From Balneolaceae bacterium (GTDB lineage: Bacteria > Bacteroidota > Rhodothermia > Balneolales > Balneolaceae), in contig VEMX01000012.1 in assembly GCA_009711805.1 (NCBI GenBank), positions 62,001 to 126,000 on the forward strand: a stretch of 64,000 bases of DNA, given 5' to 3'. The position numbers were made by a program, and so were the translations under genes. This document shows, piece by piece, positions 27,263 through 37,215 of this stretch (position 1 is the first letter of the stretch; each line of letters starts with the position of its first letter). The notes beneath the pieces were generated by a model. It was not told the DNA's origin, did no database searches, and saw nothing but the letters and a program-made list of their open reading frames with translations.

Positions 27263-27592
27263 TCAGCCAAATATACTAAAGAGAACCCAGCTTATTACCG
27301 ACATTACCATTCCAAATATAAGAGCCCAGCCAAAATTCCGAACTTTGAATCCATCAACAAGGCCGTCAACAAGCATAATCAACAATGCATTTATCACCCA
27401 TACAAATAAACCAAAGGTGATGATAGTGAGTGGCAGGCTAAGGAATAGAAGGATAGGTTTTACAAAAATGTTTACCAGTGCAAGAAGTGCTGCAACAAAA
27501 ACTGCGCTCCAAAAATTTTTGATTTCAACTCCATTTAGCAATTTTGCAGTAGCATAAACGGAAATACTATTTAGTATCCAGGCCCAGATCAT
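27263..27592 (-). CDS. Phage-holin-4 superfamily-like membrane protein (Phage_holin_4_2)
   Basis: 109 residues with four hydrophobic segments. The pattern LLNGVEIKNFWSAVFVAALLALVN..PILLFLSLPLTIITFGLFVWVIN is typical of the chromosomal holin-4-like family found in most genomes of this group. No phage genes are nearby; the function is unknown and unlikely to be lysis. Confidence 0.88.
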   Translation of the reverse strand: MIWAWILNSISVYATAKLLNGVEIKNFWSAVFVAALLALVNIFVKPILLFLSLPLTIITFGLFVWVINALLIMLVDGLVDGFKVRNFGWALIFGMVMSVISWVLFSIFG

Positions 27593-27672
27593 AATTATAA
27601 AATTTTGTTGATAGTTAAAGGGACCTTACGGCCATTAATAAAAAATGTTTACCTTTACCGGAAAAAAGTGCC

Positions 27673-28107
27673 ATGAATATTATTTTCTCTCCTTTTGATA
27701 AGCTTAGTCCCCAACAACTTGAGGACTTGTTTCGCCTCCGGCAGCAGGTCTTCATCATAGAGCAGCAATGCTTTTATGAGGATATAGATGGAGAAGATGA
27801 CAAAGCTGAACATCTTTTGATTTATAAAGAAGATCAACTGGCTGCATATATGCGAATTTTCCAGGCGGGTGCTAAATATAAGCAGCAATCAAATATGGGA
27901 AGAATTGTAGTACATCCTGATTTTCGCGGAACTGATATAGGCCCTTCTCTAATTAACAAAGGGATTGAATTTTGTGAAAACACGCCCATACGTATTGAAG
28001 CACAAGCTGCCCTTATTGGTTATTACAATCAATTTGGTTTTAAAGAAGAAGGAGAAACATATGTGGTAGACAATATCGACCACATTCAGATGGTATTATC
28101 AGTTTAA
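27673..28107 (+). CDS. GNAT N-acetyltransferase, ElaA-like
   Basis: 144 residues. Begins with the ElaA-type pattern LSPQQLEDLFRLRQQVFIIEQ, followed by DGEDDKAEHL, the acetyl-CoA loop RIVVHPDFRGTDIGPSLI and the C-terminal QAALIGYYNQFGFKEEGE. Substrate unknown. Its 3' end overlaps the convergent Hpt gene by nine bases. Confidence 0.9.
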   Translation: MNIIFSPFDKLSPQQLEDLFRLRQQVFIIEQQCFYEDIDGEDDKAEHLLIYKEDQLAAYMRIFQAGAKYKQQSNMGRIVVHPDFRGTDIGPSLINKGIEFCENTPIRIEAQAALIGYYNQFGFKEEGETYVVDNIDHIQMVLSV

Positions 28108-28449
28108 TAGTTCGGCCTTCTTCTCTTTAAGCTCGTCTATCACTTCATTAAAGCCGTCTTCAATATCATTGATCAAACCTGGTATGTCATCCAGGTTTTT
28201 TTCCTTTCGCCCATTTTCTTCCAGCGCCAATGCTACTTCATGCAAATCTTTCAGTCCCACATAGAGAAGAGTCGGTTTTAATTTATGAACCTCTGCCCCT
28301 ACATTTTGCCACTCTTCGTTAGCCAGTTCACTTCTCATGTTTATAATATGCTTGGGAGTTTCTACTAAAAAAAGGTCTATCATCTCAACCATAATTTCAG
28401 CATCACCACCTGTAATATCTGTCAAGTAGCCTAAATCTATTTTACTCAT
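28099..28449 (-). CDS. Histidine phosphotransfer (Hpt) domain protein
   Basis: 116 residues, a stand-alone Hpt. The phosphoacceptor His is in EVHKLKPTLLYVG (about residue 55; usual AHxLKGxxxxxG), after the helix IMVEMIDLFLVETPKHI. Pro replaces the Gly normally found after HKLK, a mild deviation. It would shuttle phosphate between a hybrid kinase and a receiver; neither partner is adjacent, although two HisKA_2 kinases lie in the window. Confidence 0.85.
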   Translation of the reverse strand: MSKIDLGYLTDITGGDAEIMVEMIDLFLVETPKHIINMRSELANEEWQNVGAEVHKLKPTLLYVGLKDLHEVALALEENGRKEKNLDDIPGLINDIEDGFNEVIDELKEKKAELLN

Positions 28450-28765
28450 GACTATAATCTGTATTCAATAACACCCCTTTTCATCGTAATCAGGATAGCT
28501 CTATAATAATCAATCTAAACTTATTTCAATAATGTCAGATACAGAAAAAGCCCTCTTCTATCGAAAAGATAGAATCTACAATGGTATCTGTAAGAAGTAA
28601 CGGAGGTTGGCTTAGGCAGTAAATAACACAATGACTACCAAAACAAGTATCACAACTTTAAATAGTAAAGATTTCCAGTCCTTCATTGGAATAGCTTTGA
28701 TATGAAAATGCTAACAGACTGGATAGAAACAATTAATTGGCAAAAAATCAAGTGTACACCTATAT
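28450..28765. other. Intergenic region holding a possible tiny membrane ORF
   Basis: About 315 bp between the Hpt and glmS genes, both on the minus strand. Apart from the small frame at 28612-28686 and a short TTCTATC/GATAGAA hairpin near 28558-28576, I see nothing specific. Confidence 0.4.
28612..28686 (-). CDS. Possible 24-residue membrane peptide
   Basis: Minus-strand ATG at 28686 to TAA at 28612 encodes MKDWKSLLFKVV followed by an uninterrupted hydrophobic stretch ILVLVVIVLFTA. A charged N-terminus and one membrane span is the form of many real small membrane proteins. There is no clear Shine-Dalgarno sequence and no homolog that I can recall, so this could be chance. Confidence 0.3.
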   Translation of the reverse strand: MKDWKSLLFKVVILVLVVIVLFTA

Positions 28766-30598
28766 CTACTCCACGGTTACACTTTTTGCCAGGTTCCTGG
28801 GCTGATCCACATCACATCCTCTGTTCACCGCTATGTAATACGATAGCAATTGAAGTGGTATCACTGTTAAAAGAGGAGATAGAACATCCATCGTTTCAGG
28901 AATCGAAAATGCAAATTCAGCCAGATCTTCCACTTCATTATTATCGGGAGTAATGATGGCTATAATGCGGCCTTTCCTGGCTTTCACTTCCTCTATATTA
29001 CTTACCATCTTTTCATTGGTATGTTGGGTGGCTGCGATCACAACCACCGGCATCATCTCATCAATTAAAGCAATAGGGCCATGCTTCATTTCGGCAGCCG
29101 GATACCCCTCGGCATGAATATAGGAGATCTCTTTTAGTTTAAGTGCCCCCTCCAACGCTACCGGAAAACTATATGAGCGCCCCAGATATAAGAAGTTTGG
29201 AGCATAAGTAAACAAATTGGCTATTTTTTCAATTTTTTCGTGATGTTCAAGTATCTCCCCAATTTTTTCGGGTACCAACGCCAGCTCTTTCACCAACGTT
29301 TTAATACGTTTCGGCGATACCGTCTTTTTATGTTGAGCAATACTTAAGGCCATGAGTGTAAGCACGGTAACCTGGGCTGTAAATGCTTTAGTTGAAGCAA
29401 CTCCAATTTCGGGACCTGCATGTATGTAAACACCTGCATCTGTTTCGCGGGCTATGGTAGAACCTACCACGTTTACAACTCCCAGCACAAGAGCTCCTTT
29501 TGATTTTGCTTCTCGGAGGGCTGCAAGCGTATCCGCGGTTTCTCCACTTTGAGAAACTACAATCATCACATCATCCTCATCAATCAATGGCTCCCGGTAC
29601 CTAAACTCTGATGCATACTCTACCTCAACCGGTATTTTTGCGAGATGTTCAAATAAATACTCTCCCACCAGTCCCGAATGCCAGCTTGTTCCACAAGCTG
29701 CGATAATCAATCGTTTGGCGTTCACCAATTTATCCATTACACCTTCAATGCCACCCAGGGTTATCTGCCCCTGCTCTACATCTAATCGTCCTCTAAGACA
29801 ATCAGAAATCACTTTAGGCTGTTCAAAAATTTCCTTAAGCATAAAGTGTGGATACCCGCTCTTTTCCATTTCCTCCAGGCTTAAAGCCAGCTCATGCACC
29901 TCCTTGGTCAGCTCAATATGCTCAGCTGATTCTACAATGTAGCTGTCTTTCTTGATGATAGCTATCTCCCCATCATCCAGGTATACTACCTTATCGGTAT
30001 ATTCTGCCACCGCTGAGGCGTCTGAAGCCAACAGCATTTCATCTTCTCCTATACCAATCAATAAAGGCGACCCTTTACGAGCAGCAATAATCTGGTTCGG
30101 AAAATCGGTATGTACTATGGCAAGCCCATATGTACCTGTAACCTGGTGAAGTGCATGATGTACTGCTTCCAGGAGCGAATCTTTGTTATTTTCAATAAAA
30201 CTTTCAATTAGTTTGGCAAGTACTTCTGTATCTGTATCTGAGTAAAACTCATATCCCTGCTCAATAAGCTTCTTCTTCAGTATAGAATAGTTTTCAATAA
30301 TTCCGTTATGAACCAAAGCCAGCTTATTTCTCTGGCCTGTATGCGGGTGTGAATTAATATCGTTAGGAGCGCCGTGAGTGGCCCAGCGGGTGTGGCCGAT
30401 ACCTACGGTGCCTTTTCTTACACTGCTAAGCATTTTCTCAAGATTTGCAACCTTTCCTTTTCCTTTCTTAACGTTCAACTCGCCATTAACAATAGCAATA
30501 CCTGCGGAGTCGTATCCTCTATACTCTAGCCTCTTGAGGCCATTTATTATCACTTCACTCGCTTGTTTATTCCCTATATAACCTACAATGCCACACAT
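28766..30598 (-). CDS. glmS: Glutamine-fructose-6-phosphate aminotransferase (isomerising)
   Basis: Makes glucosamine-6-phosphate from fructose-6-phosphate and glutamine, the entry to cell-wall amino sugars. 610 residues: N-terminal glutaminase with Cys2 nucleophile (CGIVGYIG), HTRWATHG and HNGIIEN; then two SIS domains (AACGTSWHSG, VSQSGETADTL, LGRSYSFPVALEGALKLKE); C-terminal QPRNLAKSVTVE. No glmS ribozyme or other leader was recognised upstream. It is divergent from the GlmU-like gene, which acts in the same sugar pathway. Confidence 0.97.
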   Translation of the reverse strand: MCGIVGYIGNKQASEVIINGLKRLEYRGYDSAGIAIVNGELNVKKGKGKVANLEKMLSSVRKGTVGIGHTRWATHGAPNDINSHPHTGQRNKLALVHNGIIENYSILKKKLIEQGYEFYSDTDTEVLAKLIESFIENNKDSLLEAVHHALHQVTGTYGLAIVHTDFPNQIIAARKGSPLLIGIGEDEMLLASDASAVAEYTDKVVYLDDGEIAIIKKDSYIVESAEHIELTKEVHELALSLEEMEKSGYPHFMLKEIFEQPKVISDCLRGRLDVEQGQITLGGIEGVMDKLVNAKRLIIAACGTSWHSGLVGEYLFEHLAKIPVEVEYASEFRYREPLIDEDDVMIVVSQSGETADTLAALREAKSKGALVLGVVNVVGSTIARETDAGVYIHAGPEIGVASTKAFTAQVTVLTLMALSIAQHKKTVSPKRIKTLVKELALVPEKIGEILEHHEKIEKIANLFTYAPNFLYLGRSYSFPVALEGALKLKEISYIHAEGYPAAEMKHGPIALIDEMMPVVVIAATQHTNEKMVSNIEEVKARKGRIIAIITPDNNEVEDLAEFAFSIPETMDVLSPLLTVIPLQLLSYYIAVNRGCDVDQPRNLAKSVTVE

Positions 30599-30685
30599 AA
30601 ATTTTTCTTAAATAATTTGGATTATGTTATACTGAAAGATACGTTGTGTTCAATAAGTAACGATACCGGAACTTAAAGTTTGAAA

Positions 30686-31876
30686 ATGCAGATTTGTTTC
30701 TTTACTGATAATAAAGCGCTTAATTTTAACCCGCTTACTTTAACGCGTCCTCTCGATGATCTTAGGATCGGGATTTTTTCCCTCAGAAGAAAATGGGAAT
30801 ATAGACTGAAAGTAAATAATACCTGTAGAACTGTTTTGCCTTACCTGGAGGGGGAGTTCCCAAAAGGAACGTTAAATAAAACCGATGACTGCCTGTGGAT
30901 TAATTCTCGGTGTTTACCGGATCAACAGCTTATACATCACATTCAGAAACTACAGACAGGCCAGGCCCTCACCCATAACAAAGACATTGTTGCAGCCAAA
31001 GTTGACGGAGATACATCAAGCCGGCTTTTCAACAACAACCAATTTGACCCCGGGGTAGTTGATCAAACTTCAGTTGTTGAGAGTCGATTAATTGAGAATG
31101 TATGGGATTTGTTAACATACAATGCAGATGAAATAGAGCGGGATCTTACTCTCACAAACCTTTCTGCTTTAAAGCCCTCACGGCACCCTTCCCTGGTAAC
31201 CTCTGCTTCAGAAAATATCTATGCAGCTGAAGATGTTACCATTGAACCCGGGTGTATTTTCTTGGCAAATGAAGGTCCTGTTATACTTCAACAAGGAGTT
31301 ACCATTCAGGCTGGCAGTATTTTACGTGGACCAGTCTCCGTTGGGGAAAACTCTACTGTAAAGATGGGAGCGCGAATCTACGGAGGAACTACGCTGGGCC
31401 CTTTTTGTAAGGCCGGGGGAGAAGTGGCAAATTGTATTTTTCATTCCTACTCAAACAAAGGACATGAAGGCTATACCGGGGATTCCGTGTTTGGGCAATG
31501 GGTAAATATTGGAGCTGGCACCAATATCTCTAACCTCAAGAATAATTATAACACAGTGAAATTACCTCACTGGGATTCGAAACAAGAAGTAGAGAGTGGC
31601 CAGCAATTTTTGGGGACTATCATGGCAGATCATTCCAAAACAGCCATCAATACCAAGTTAAATACGGGTACCATGTGCGGAGTAAGTGCCAATATTTTTA
31701 TGTCAGGCTTTCCTCCCAAACTCATCCCTTCGTTCTCATGGGTAGGTTCATCCGATATGCAAACCTATCATTTTGAAAAAGCACTGGAAACCATGGCTGC
31801 TATGATGGTCCGTAGAAATAAAGAATTGGATAGTGACTATCAACATATGATGCGGCACCTCTTTAAGAACCGCTAA
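30686..31876 (+). CDS. GlmU-like sugar nucleotidyltransferase with left-handed beta-helix
   Basis: About 396 residues from the ATG at 30686 (the open frame also allows TTG six bases earlier). The N-terminus has NFNPLTLTRPLDDLRIG, a diverged nucleotidyltransferase start common to the Bacteroidota GlmU-like family. The C-terminal half has hexapeptide repeats (VTIEPGCIFLANEGPVILQ onward) and GAGTNISNLKNNY as in acyl/nucleotidyl transferases. Position opposite glmS supports a role in UDP-GlcNAc or related synthesis. The exact reaction is not certain. Confidence 0.82.
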   Translation: MQICFFTDNKALNFNPLTLTRPLDDLRIGIFSLRRKWEYRLKVNNTCRTVLPYLEGEFPKGTLNKTDDCLWINSRCLPDQQLIHHIQKLQTGQALTHNKDIVAAKVDGDTSSRLFNNNQFDPGVVDQTSVVESRLIENVWDLLTYNADEIERDLTLTNLSALKPSRHPSLVTSASENIYAAEDVTIEPGCIFLANEGPVILQQGVTIQAGSILRGPVSVGENSTVKMGARIYGGTTLGPFCKAGGEVANCIFHSYSNKGHEGYTGDSVFGQWVNIGAGTNISNLKNNYNTVKLPHWDSKQEVESGQQFLGTIMADHSKTAINTKLNTGTMCGVSANIFMSGFPPKLIPSFSWVGSSDMQTYHFEKALETMAAMMVRRNKELDSDYQHMMRHLFKNR

Positions 31877-33441
31877 CCAATTGCGCTAAAAGAACCCTTT
31901 TTATCCAGTCTGTTAAATTGAATTTGAATAATATCCGAATCAGTAATGGTTTTAACTTCAGCACTCAATTGCTGAGACAGTACTTCAGCAATCTCTGAAA
32001 AATCATGAACCGTAGGGATTTTTTTAAATATATCGTGTAGTGATTCATCTCTTATCTGCACGGTCAGGTTATCATCTTCAAGATTTATACCGATAAATAT
32101 CTGATCGGGTATATGGTAGGTAAATTCTTCTTCCTGGTAATGAAATGAACGATGATACATCTCACTTATCAACAGCGTAAAGGGAATCGCTTGATTCACA
32201 TTAAGAAATATATTCTCCTGATTCTTATCCATTAGGATATCAGGCTGTGCATTCCATTCTATATTATAGATTACAGTAAGCAGCTTCCTTAGCGTTTTAG
32301 CTATATCTACATTTATTAACGAACCGGATTCATAGATGAGCTCCTGTACAATAGCTATGGATTTAATACGAAGCAGATTTGTGTCTAATACTTCGTTTGG
32401 ATCCGAATCTGTGGGGTTAAATTTCTCCAATTCCAAGAAACTGGATATAAGCGCGAGGTTATTCTTTACCCGGTGGTGGACTTCTGATAAAAGCACCTGC
32501 TGTTCTGCCAGTGATGTCCCCAACTCAATATTTTTGCGTATCAGCTGTTCGGTAACCTGTTTTTCTTTTATGGCATGCGATATTAGACCAGCGGCTGTTT
32601 TTAACATTCGCTTAAGCGACTCTGACCATTCACGAGGACCTCTTGTTTCGTCTAAACCTACAAAACCATCCGTACAGCTTATATGAATTGGATAAACCAG
32701 GATAGCCTTGATTTGCTGGGGTTCCAGTATTGTTTGAAAAGCTTTGGGCAATTGTCTGATGTCGTTACTCTGAATTTGCCCATTTTTGTGCATGTATTCT
32801 TTCCATCCCGGAACGTCTTCTTCATAAGACAAATCCTGAAGGTATTCTATTTGAGGGTTCACCCCTTCAGCACACCATTCATAAGTGTTTTTGCATCTTC
32901 TTCCGTTATCAAAGTCCTCAAAAATATAGACTCGGGATACTTCGGATACCTCTCCCATAATAGCTAGTACATTCTCTATTCTTACCTCAAGGCCCTCAGG
33001 AGTATTCAATGCAGCTGATATATCAGCCAGAGCCTCTTGTACTTCAAAGTTTTCTTTTAACTCTTTTCGATTATTGATATTAGACACCACCCGTTGTACA
33101 GCAAAAGTCAGACGAGCGAGATTTGTCATTGAGATGACCTCGTCTGCTTCATAGCGAGATAAAAAAGCATTTACTTCCTCCGACCAGTGTTCCACTAATA
33201 CAAAAACAGAACAATCAGGATGTTTATCCTTCAAATACAGAAGAGGTTTATACCCCGCTTTTTTAATGGATTCGAAATCTACCAAAACAATCTGAGGGGC
33301 AAACCGATCTGCACATTTTGACAGATTAAGCACATCTTCATGCCTGGAGAGTTCTACCTGGTCCATCATCTCACCCAACTCTTGGTTGATAAGAGTAGAG
33401 TTCCAGCTATCTCCTTCTAATATCGCTATTCTAATTTTCAA
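31873..33441 (-). CDS. Receiver-like/GAF/HisKA_2 protein with degenerate ATPase domain
   Basis: Domains in order: a receiver-like alpha/beta domain starting KIRIAILEGD with LVDFES at the usual phospho-Asp strand, a GAF-like domain (about residues 140-290), and a HisKA_2 phosphoacceptor motif SEVHHRVKNNLALIS. The ATP-binding domain lacks the N-box Asn (LLISEMYHRSFHY in place of LxNELxxNxxKY) and the G1 DxGxG (IRDESLHD). It is therefore probably not an active kinase; it may accept phosphate or act as a scaffold. The frame is open to a TTG at 33516, but the TTG at 33441, just before the first strand, is preferred. Convergent with the GlmU-like gene, overlapping four bases. Confidence 0.7.
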   Translation of the reverse strand: MKIRIAILEGDSWNSTLINQELGEMMDQVELSRHEDVLNLSKCADRFAPQIVLVDFESIKKAGYKPLLYLKDKHPDCSVFVLVEHWSEEVNAFLSRYEADEVISMTNLARLTFAVQRVVSNINNRKELKENFEVQEALADISAALNTPEGLEVRIENVLAIMGEVSEVSRVYIFEDFDNGRRCKNTYEWCAEGVNPQIEYLQDLSYEEDVPGWKEYMHKNGQIQSNDIRQLPKAFQTILEPQQIKAILVYPIHISCTDGFVGLDETRGPREWSESLKRMLKTAAGLISHAIKEKQVTEQLIRKNIELGTSLAEQQVLLSEVHHRVKNNLALISSFLELEKFNPTDSDPNEVLDTNLLRIKSIAIVQELIYESGSLINVDIAKTLRKLLTVIYNIEWNAQPDILMDKNQENIFLNVNQAIPFTLLISEMYHRSFHYQEEEFTYHIPDQIFIGINLEDDNLTVQIRDESLHDIFKKIPTVHDFSEIAEVLSQQLSAEVKTITDSDIIQIQFNRLDKKGSFSAIG

Positions 33442-33516
33442 CGTTAACCCATTTTTTACTTTTTTATCCAAACGATTTATGTACCCTGATTTGATACAGT
33501 ACAAGCTTAGCTCCAA

Positions 33517-33847
33517 TAATCACATTCGCGCCAAACACTGCCTTGAGTACTTTATGCGTTCATTATTTATCGTTTACTTCCTTTCGATCTTAACAAATTT
33601 CAGAAACGAAGTATCCCTGCCATACTAAATCTGCTTCATCATATGAAGTTGCGGATCGCTGGTTTTTTATGTCCTTCCATTTATTTCTTTATCTCAATCC
33701 CAAACGTATCCAAAATACCGGTACTGTCCATAATTAAACATATACCCTTAATATTAATGAATAACTCAATAATCTTTTTTGGCAAGAAATATCAAAATTT
33801 ACTATTACTGATTGATACTTTTTCTGATATCCTAAACATTCCATTTT
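33517..33847. other. Intergenic region, no gene recognised
   Basis: About 330 bp of AT-rich sequence between two minus-strand genes. Presumed promoter of the receiver/GAF/HisKA_2 gene at the left; no hairpin, repeat or convincing small ORF seen. Confidence 0.4.
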
Positions 33848-36800
33848 CTAATCTTTAATCGGTGGTGCCCCAGCTGCCTCCAGTGCACGTTCCAATACCG
33901 GCAATTCTGAATCAACAAAAGCTTGCACCTTCAGTTGAATAGCTTCCATTTCACCTATTCCTACCTCAATTGCCTTCTTATGGGTTGGGGTAGGTCCATA
34001 GGTAGAAAACAGTGCTCTCATCCCTACAAACATCCGAGAAGAAGGAGTGGGGGCAGAACGCTCTCCAACTTCCCCTTTAACATCACTTCCCTGTAATTCT
34101 TCCTGAATTTCAAGCAGTTTTAACCGGGCTTCGTGAAGCTTTTTTTCAAGATCGATATTTTCTTTTGATGCACGGGAAAGGGCCACCTGCATGGCCTTTA
34201 TATGATTGATTTGTTCATCAAGCTCATCAGATAACAAGGAGAGGTCTTGCTGAAAACTTGTCAATGTTTCCCTGAAAGCTGCAATTTCACTATTTGAAGC
34301 TCTTTCCAAAGTTCCATCCCTCAGTGGTTTAACTTCAAAAGTTACCGGATTAGAGAGCGGGCTTACCTCTCCCCTTATTTTCTTATATAATGTAGCCGTA
34401 TAGGTACCGGGCGTTACTTTAAATCCGCCGCCAAACCAGCCTCCCGGCTGCTCATTAACCTCTACCACATCTTTAGAAGCATAATCCAACTCCCAGTTGA
34501 TGCGGTGAAAACCAGCAGCAGTAGCTCCTTGTACCCGCTTCACTACATTTCCACCACTATCTTTAATCGTAATAAACACCTGGGGGCCTTCTTCTCTTTT
34601 TTCTGCTTCCAGACTATCCCAGCCAGGGAATATAACATCTTCATCTTCCTCAAGAGCTCGTTCTGTTTCTTTCCGCTGCTGGGTTAAACTCTTGTACCCA
34701 TCTTTAAGATAGTAGGTAAACACAGCCCCAAACGGTGGGTTTTCTGCAGTAAAAAAGTTAGAGCCCAAATCATCTACTTCCTGGTCGGGTTGATACCAGT
34801 ATGCATCTTTTGGCTGAAAAAATGTTGCCTCTTTTTCAAGCAGTTCCTCATTTACATTGCGCAAGGGGGCGTAGTTATCAAGGATATAGAATCCTCTGCC
34901 AAAAGAAGCCCCAACCAGGTCATCTTTTTCGCGTTGTAGTTCAAGATCGCGGAATGAGATCGTTGGAACTCCTCCCTTCAGTTTAATCCATTCTTCACCT
35001 CCGTCTACGGTAAAGAAAATTCCAAACTCCGTAGCCGCAAACATCAGTTCTTTTTTCTCATCATCCTGAATCACGCGCCATACCAGATGCCGGTCAGGAA
35101 GATCTCCGCTGATTAGTTTCCACGACTTACCACGGTTGGTACTCTTGAGCAGGTAGGGATTATAATCTCCATTCTTATGATTATCCAAAGCGGCGTACAC
35201 CGTATTTACATCAAACAGGTCAGCCTTTATATCATTCACAAATGCATGAGAGGGAACCTCGTCAATATCACCAACATCAATACGGCGCCAGTTTTCGCCA
35301 CCATCTTCGGTTACATGAATCAGGCCGTCATCAGTACCGGCATATATCAGTCCTTCCTGTTTGGGTGATTCTGCCAGAGAGGTAATCGTATTATAATTTG
35401 ACATCGCGCCCATATCCCATGGGTTGTCCCAGCTTTTTTGTTTTCCCATAATCGGGAGTGTAATACGCTCCTGGTTTCGGCTCAGGTCTCCGGAAATAGC
35501 TTCCCAGTTATCGCCCCGGTCTTCCGATATCCATACTCTTTGGGACGCAAATAACAGTTTGGTTGGACTGTGAGGGCTAACTTCGATGGGGGCATCCCAG
35601 TTAAATCGCTCAAAACCTTCACCCTCTCCGGCCTGTGGCTGAATAAAAACGGCATCCTGTGTTCTCCGGTCCACCCGGTGCAGCCCACCTTGTTGTGTTT
35701 CTGCATAAAATATATTGGGATTGCCCGGTTCTGTAGCCGTATCATGCCCATCGGCTCCAAGGGTTTTCCACCAGTCGCGGTTGGTGATACCTATACTATT
35801 TTCCGTTCGTGAAGGCCCGCTCTGAGAGCCATTATCCTGAGTACCGCCATACACATTATAAAAAGGCTGGGCATTATCTACAGCTACTTTATAGAACTGA
35901 GTGATAGGCAGGTTACGAATCATATTCCAGCTTTTAGCATGGTCTCTGGTTTCGTACAGCCCCCCATCAGAACCTACAAGCAGGTAATCCGGATCGTCTT
36001 TCTTAAATGCGATAGCATGATCATCCACATGCTTATTGTTTACACTAAGTCCGCTAAAATTAGCCCCGTGATCTTTTGAGTACACGGTATAGTTACTCAC
36101 CAGGTAGATGGTTCCGTATTCATGAGGAGAGGCGTACAACTCCTGATAGTAATGCGGGCCGGTTCCACCTGAAACCGTGTTCGACATTTTTCTCCAGGAT
36201 GCTCCTTTATTTTCCGACATATAGAGTCCCCCCTTCGACCTGTCCAATTCTATAGCTGCATAAATAACATTGGGGTTTTGAGGGGAGATATCCATGCCAA
36301 TCTTACCAAGATTAGACCCCGGTAAACCATTTTTTAGCTCAGTCCAGCTTTCTCCACCATCGGTACTTTTATGAATACCCGAACCTGGCCCTCCTCCCAT
36401 ATAAGCAGCTACGGTACGATGGCGATCCCAGGTAGCAGCATACAGTACATCGGAATTCTCGGGATCTAACTCAATGTCGGTAACCCCCGTCCATTCATCA
36501 TTACCTAATGTTTTTTCCCAGCTTTCTCCACCGTCTGTGGATTTATATAAACCGCGTTCTCCACCTTTACTCCAAAGTGGCCCCTGGGCAGCTACCCATA
36601 TGATGTCTGAATTTTCGGGATGTACTACAACTTTGGAGATATGCTCAGAGTTTTTGAGTCCCATATTCTTCCAGCTTCTACCGCCATCCGTACTCTTATA
36701 TACTCCATCCCCGTAGCCTACATGCCGGCCTCCTACATTTTCACCGGTTCCAACCCAAATGGTGTGCGAATCATTAGGGTCGATAGTCACAGAACCTATA

Positions 36801-37069
36801 GAATATGATGATTGATGATCAAAAATTGGCTTCCAGGTTACCCCTCCGTTTTCTGTCCTCCAAACACCTCCGGATCCTACAGCTACAAACCAACGGTTAG
36901 AGTCGTTTTGATCTATAGCAATGTCGGCGATTCTACCTGAGAATAAGGCAGGCCCTATATTCCTAAGTTTTAATCCTCCGTAATTTATGTCTGTGATATT
37001 TTCTTGTGCTAATAAAGGTGTGCTTCCAATCAAAAGAACAATAATGAAGAGACGGTATAATGATTTCAT
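33848..37069 (-). CDS. Exported BNR/sortilin-like beta-propeller protein
   Basis: 1073 residues with a signal peptide (cleavage near LLAQE). The first ~750 residues carry many BNR/Asp-box repeats (KSTDGGRSWKNMG, KSTDGGESWEKTLG, HVTEDGGENWRRID and others), forming one or two large propellers of the VPS10/sortilin-like kind. The C-terminal ~300 residues form a beta-sandwich (GTYTATLYKK) and a helical bundle. It is widespread in this group as a WD40/YVTN/BNR-like protein; some relatives are annotated glycosyl hydrolases, but no catalytic residues can be named. Likely periplasmic or surface-exposed. Confidence 0.82.
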   Translation of the reverse strand: MKSLYRLFIIVLLIGSTPLLAQENITDINYGGLKLRNIGPALFSGRIADIAIDQNDSNRWFVAVGSGGVWRTENGGVTWKPIFDHQSSYSIGSVTIDPNDSHTIWVGTGENVGGRHVGYGDGVYKSTDGGRSWKNMGLKNSEHISKVVVHPENSDIIWVAAQGPLWSKGGERGLYKSTDGGESWEKTLGNDEWTGVTDIELDPENSDVLYAATWDRHRTVAAYMGGGPGSGIHKSTDGGESWTELKNGLPGSNLGKIGMDISPQNPNVIYAAIELDRSKGGLYMSENKGASWRKMSNTVSGGTGPHYYQELYASPHEYGTIYLVSNYTVYSKDHGANFSGLSVNNKHVDDHAIAFKKDDPDYLLVGSDGGLYETRDHAKSWNMIRNLPITQFYKVAVDNAQPFYNVYGGTQDNGSQSGPSRTENSIGITNRDWWKTLGADGHDTATEPGNPNIFYAETQQGGLHRVDRRTQDAVFIQPQAGEGEGFERFNWDAPIEVSPHSPTKLLFASQRVWISEDRGDNWEAISGDLSRNQERITLPIMGKQKSWDNPWDMGAMSNYNTITSLAESPKQEGLIYAGTDDGLIHVTEDGGENWRRIDVGDIDEVPSHAFVNDIKADLFDVNTVYAALDNHKNGDYNPYLLKSTNRGKSWKLISGDLPDRHLVWRVIQDDEKKELMFAATEFGIFFTVDGGEEWIKLKGGVPTISFRDLELQREKDDLVGASFGRGFYILDNYAPLRNVNEELLEKEATFFQPKDAYWYQPDQEVDDLGSNFFTAENPPFGAVFTYYLKDGYKSLTQQRKETERALEEDEDVIFPGWDSLEAEKREEGPQVFITIKDSGGNVVKRVQGATAAGFHRINWELDYASKDVVEVNEQPGGWFGGGFKVTPGTYTATLYKKIRGEVSPLSNPVTFEVKPLRDGTLERASNSEIAAFRETLTSFQQDLSLLSDELDEQINHIKAMQVALSRASKENIDLEKKLHEARLKLLEIQEELQGSDVKGEVGERSAPTPSSRMFVGMRALFSTYGPTPTHKKAIEVGIGEMEAIQLKVQAFVDSELPVLERALEAAGAPPIKD

Positions 37070-37215
37070 GGGATAGACTAAAGATTTTATTAAACAAAAA
37101 GCAAAATGAATGACCTTACTTTACAGTATCCGATCTATTCATTCCACTCACTTTACAGATTTTATAATAATAAAAACTGAACAACACAATAATTCTAAAT
37201 ATGGCAATTCCTCTT

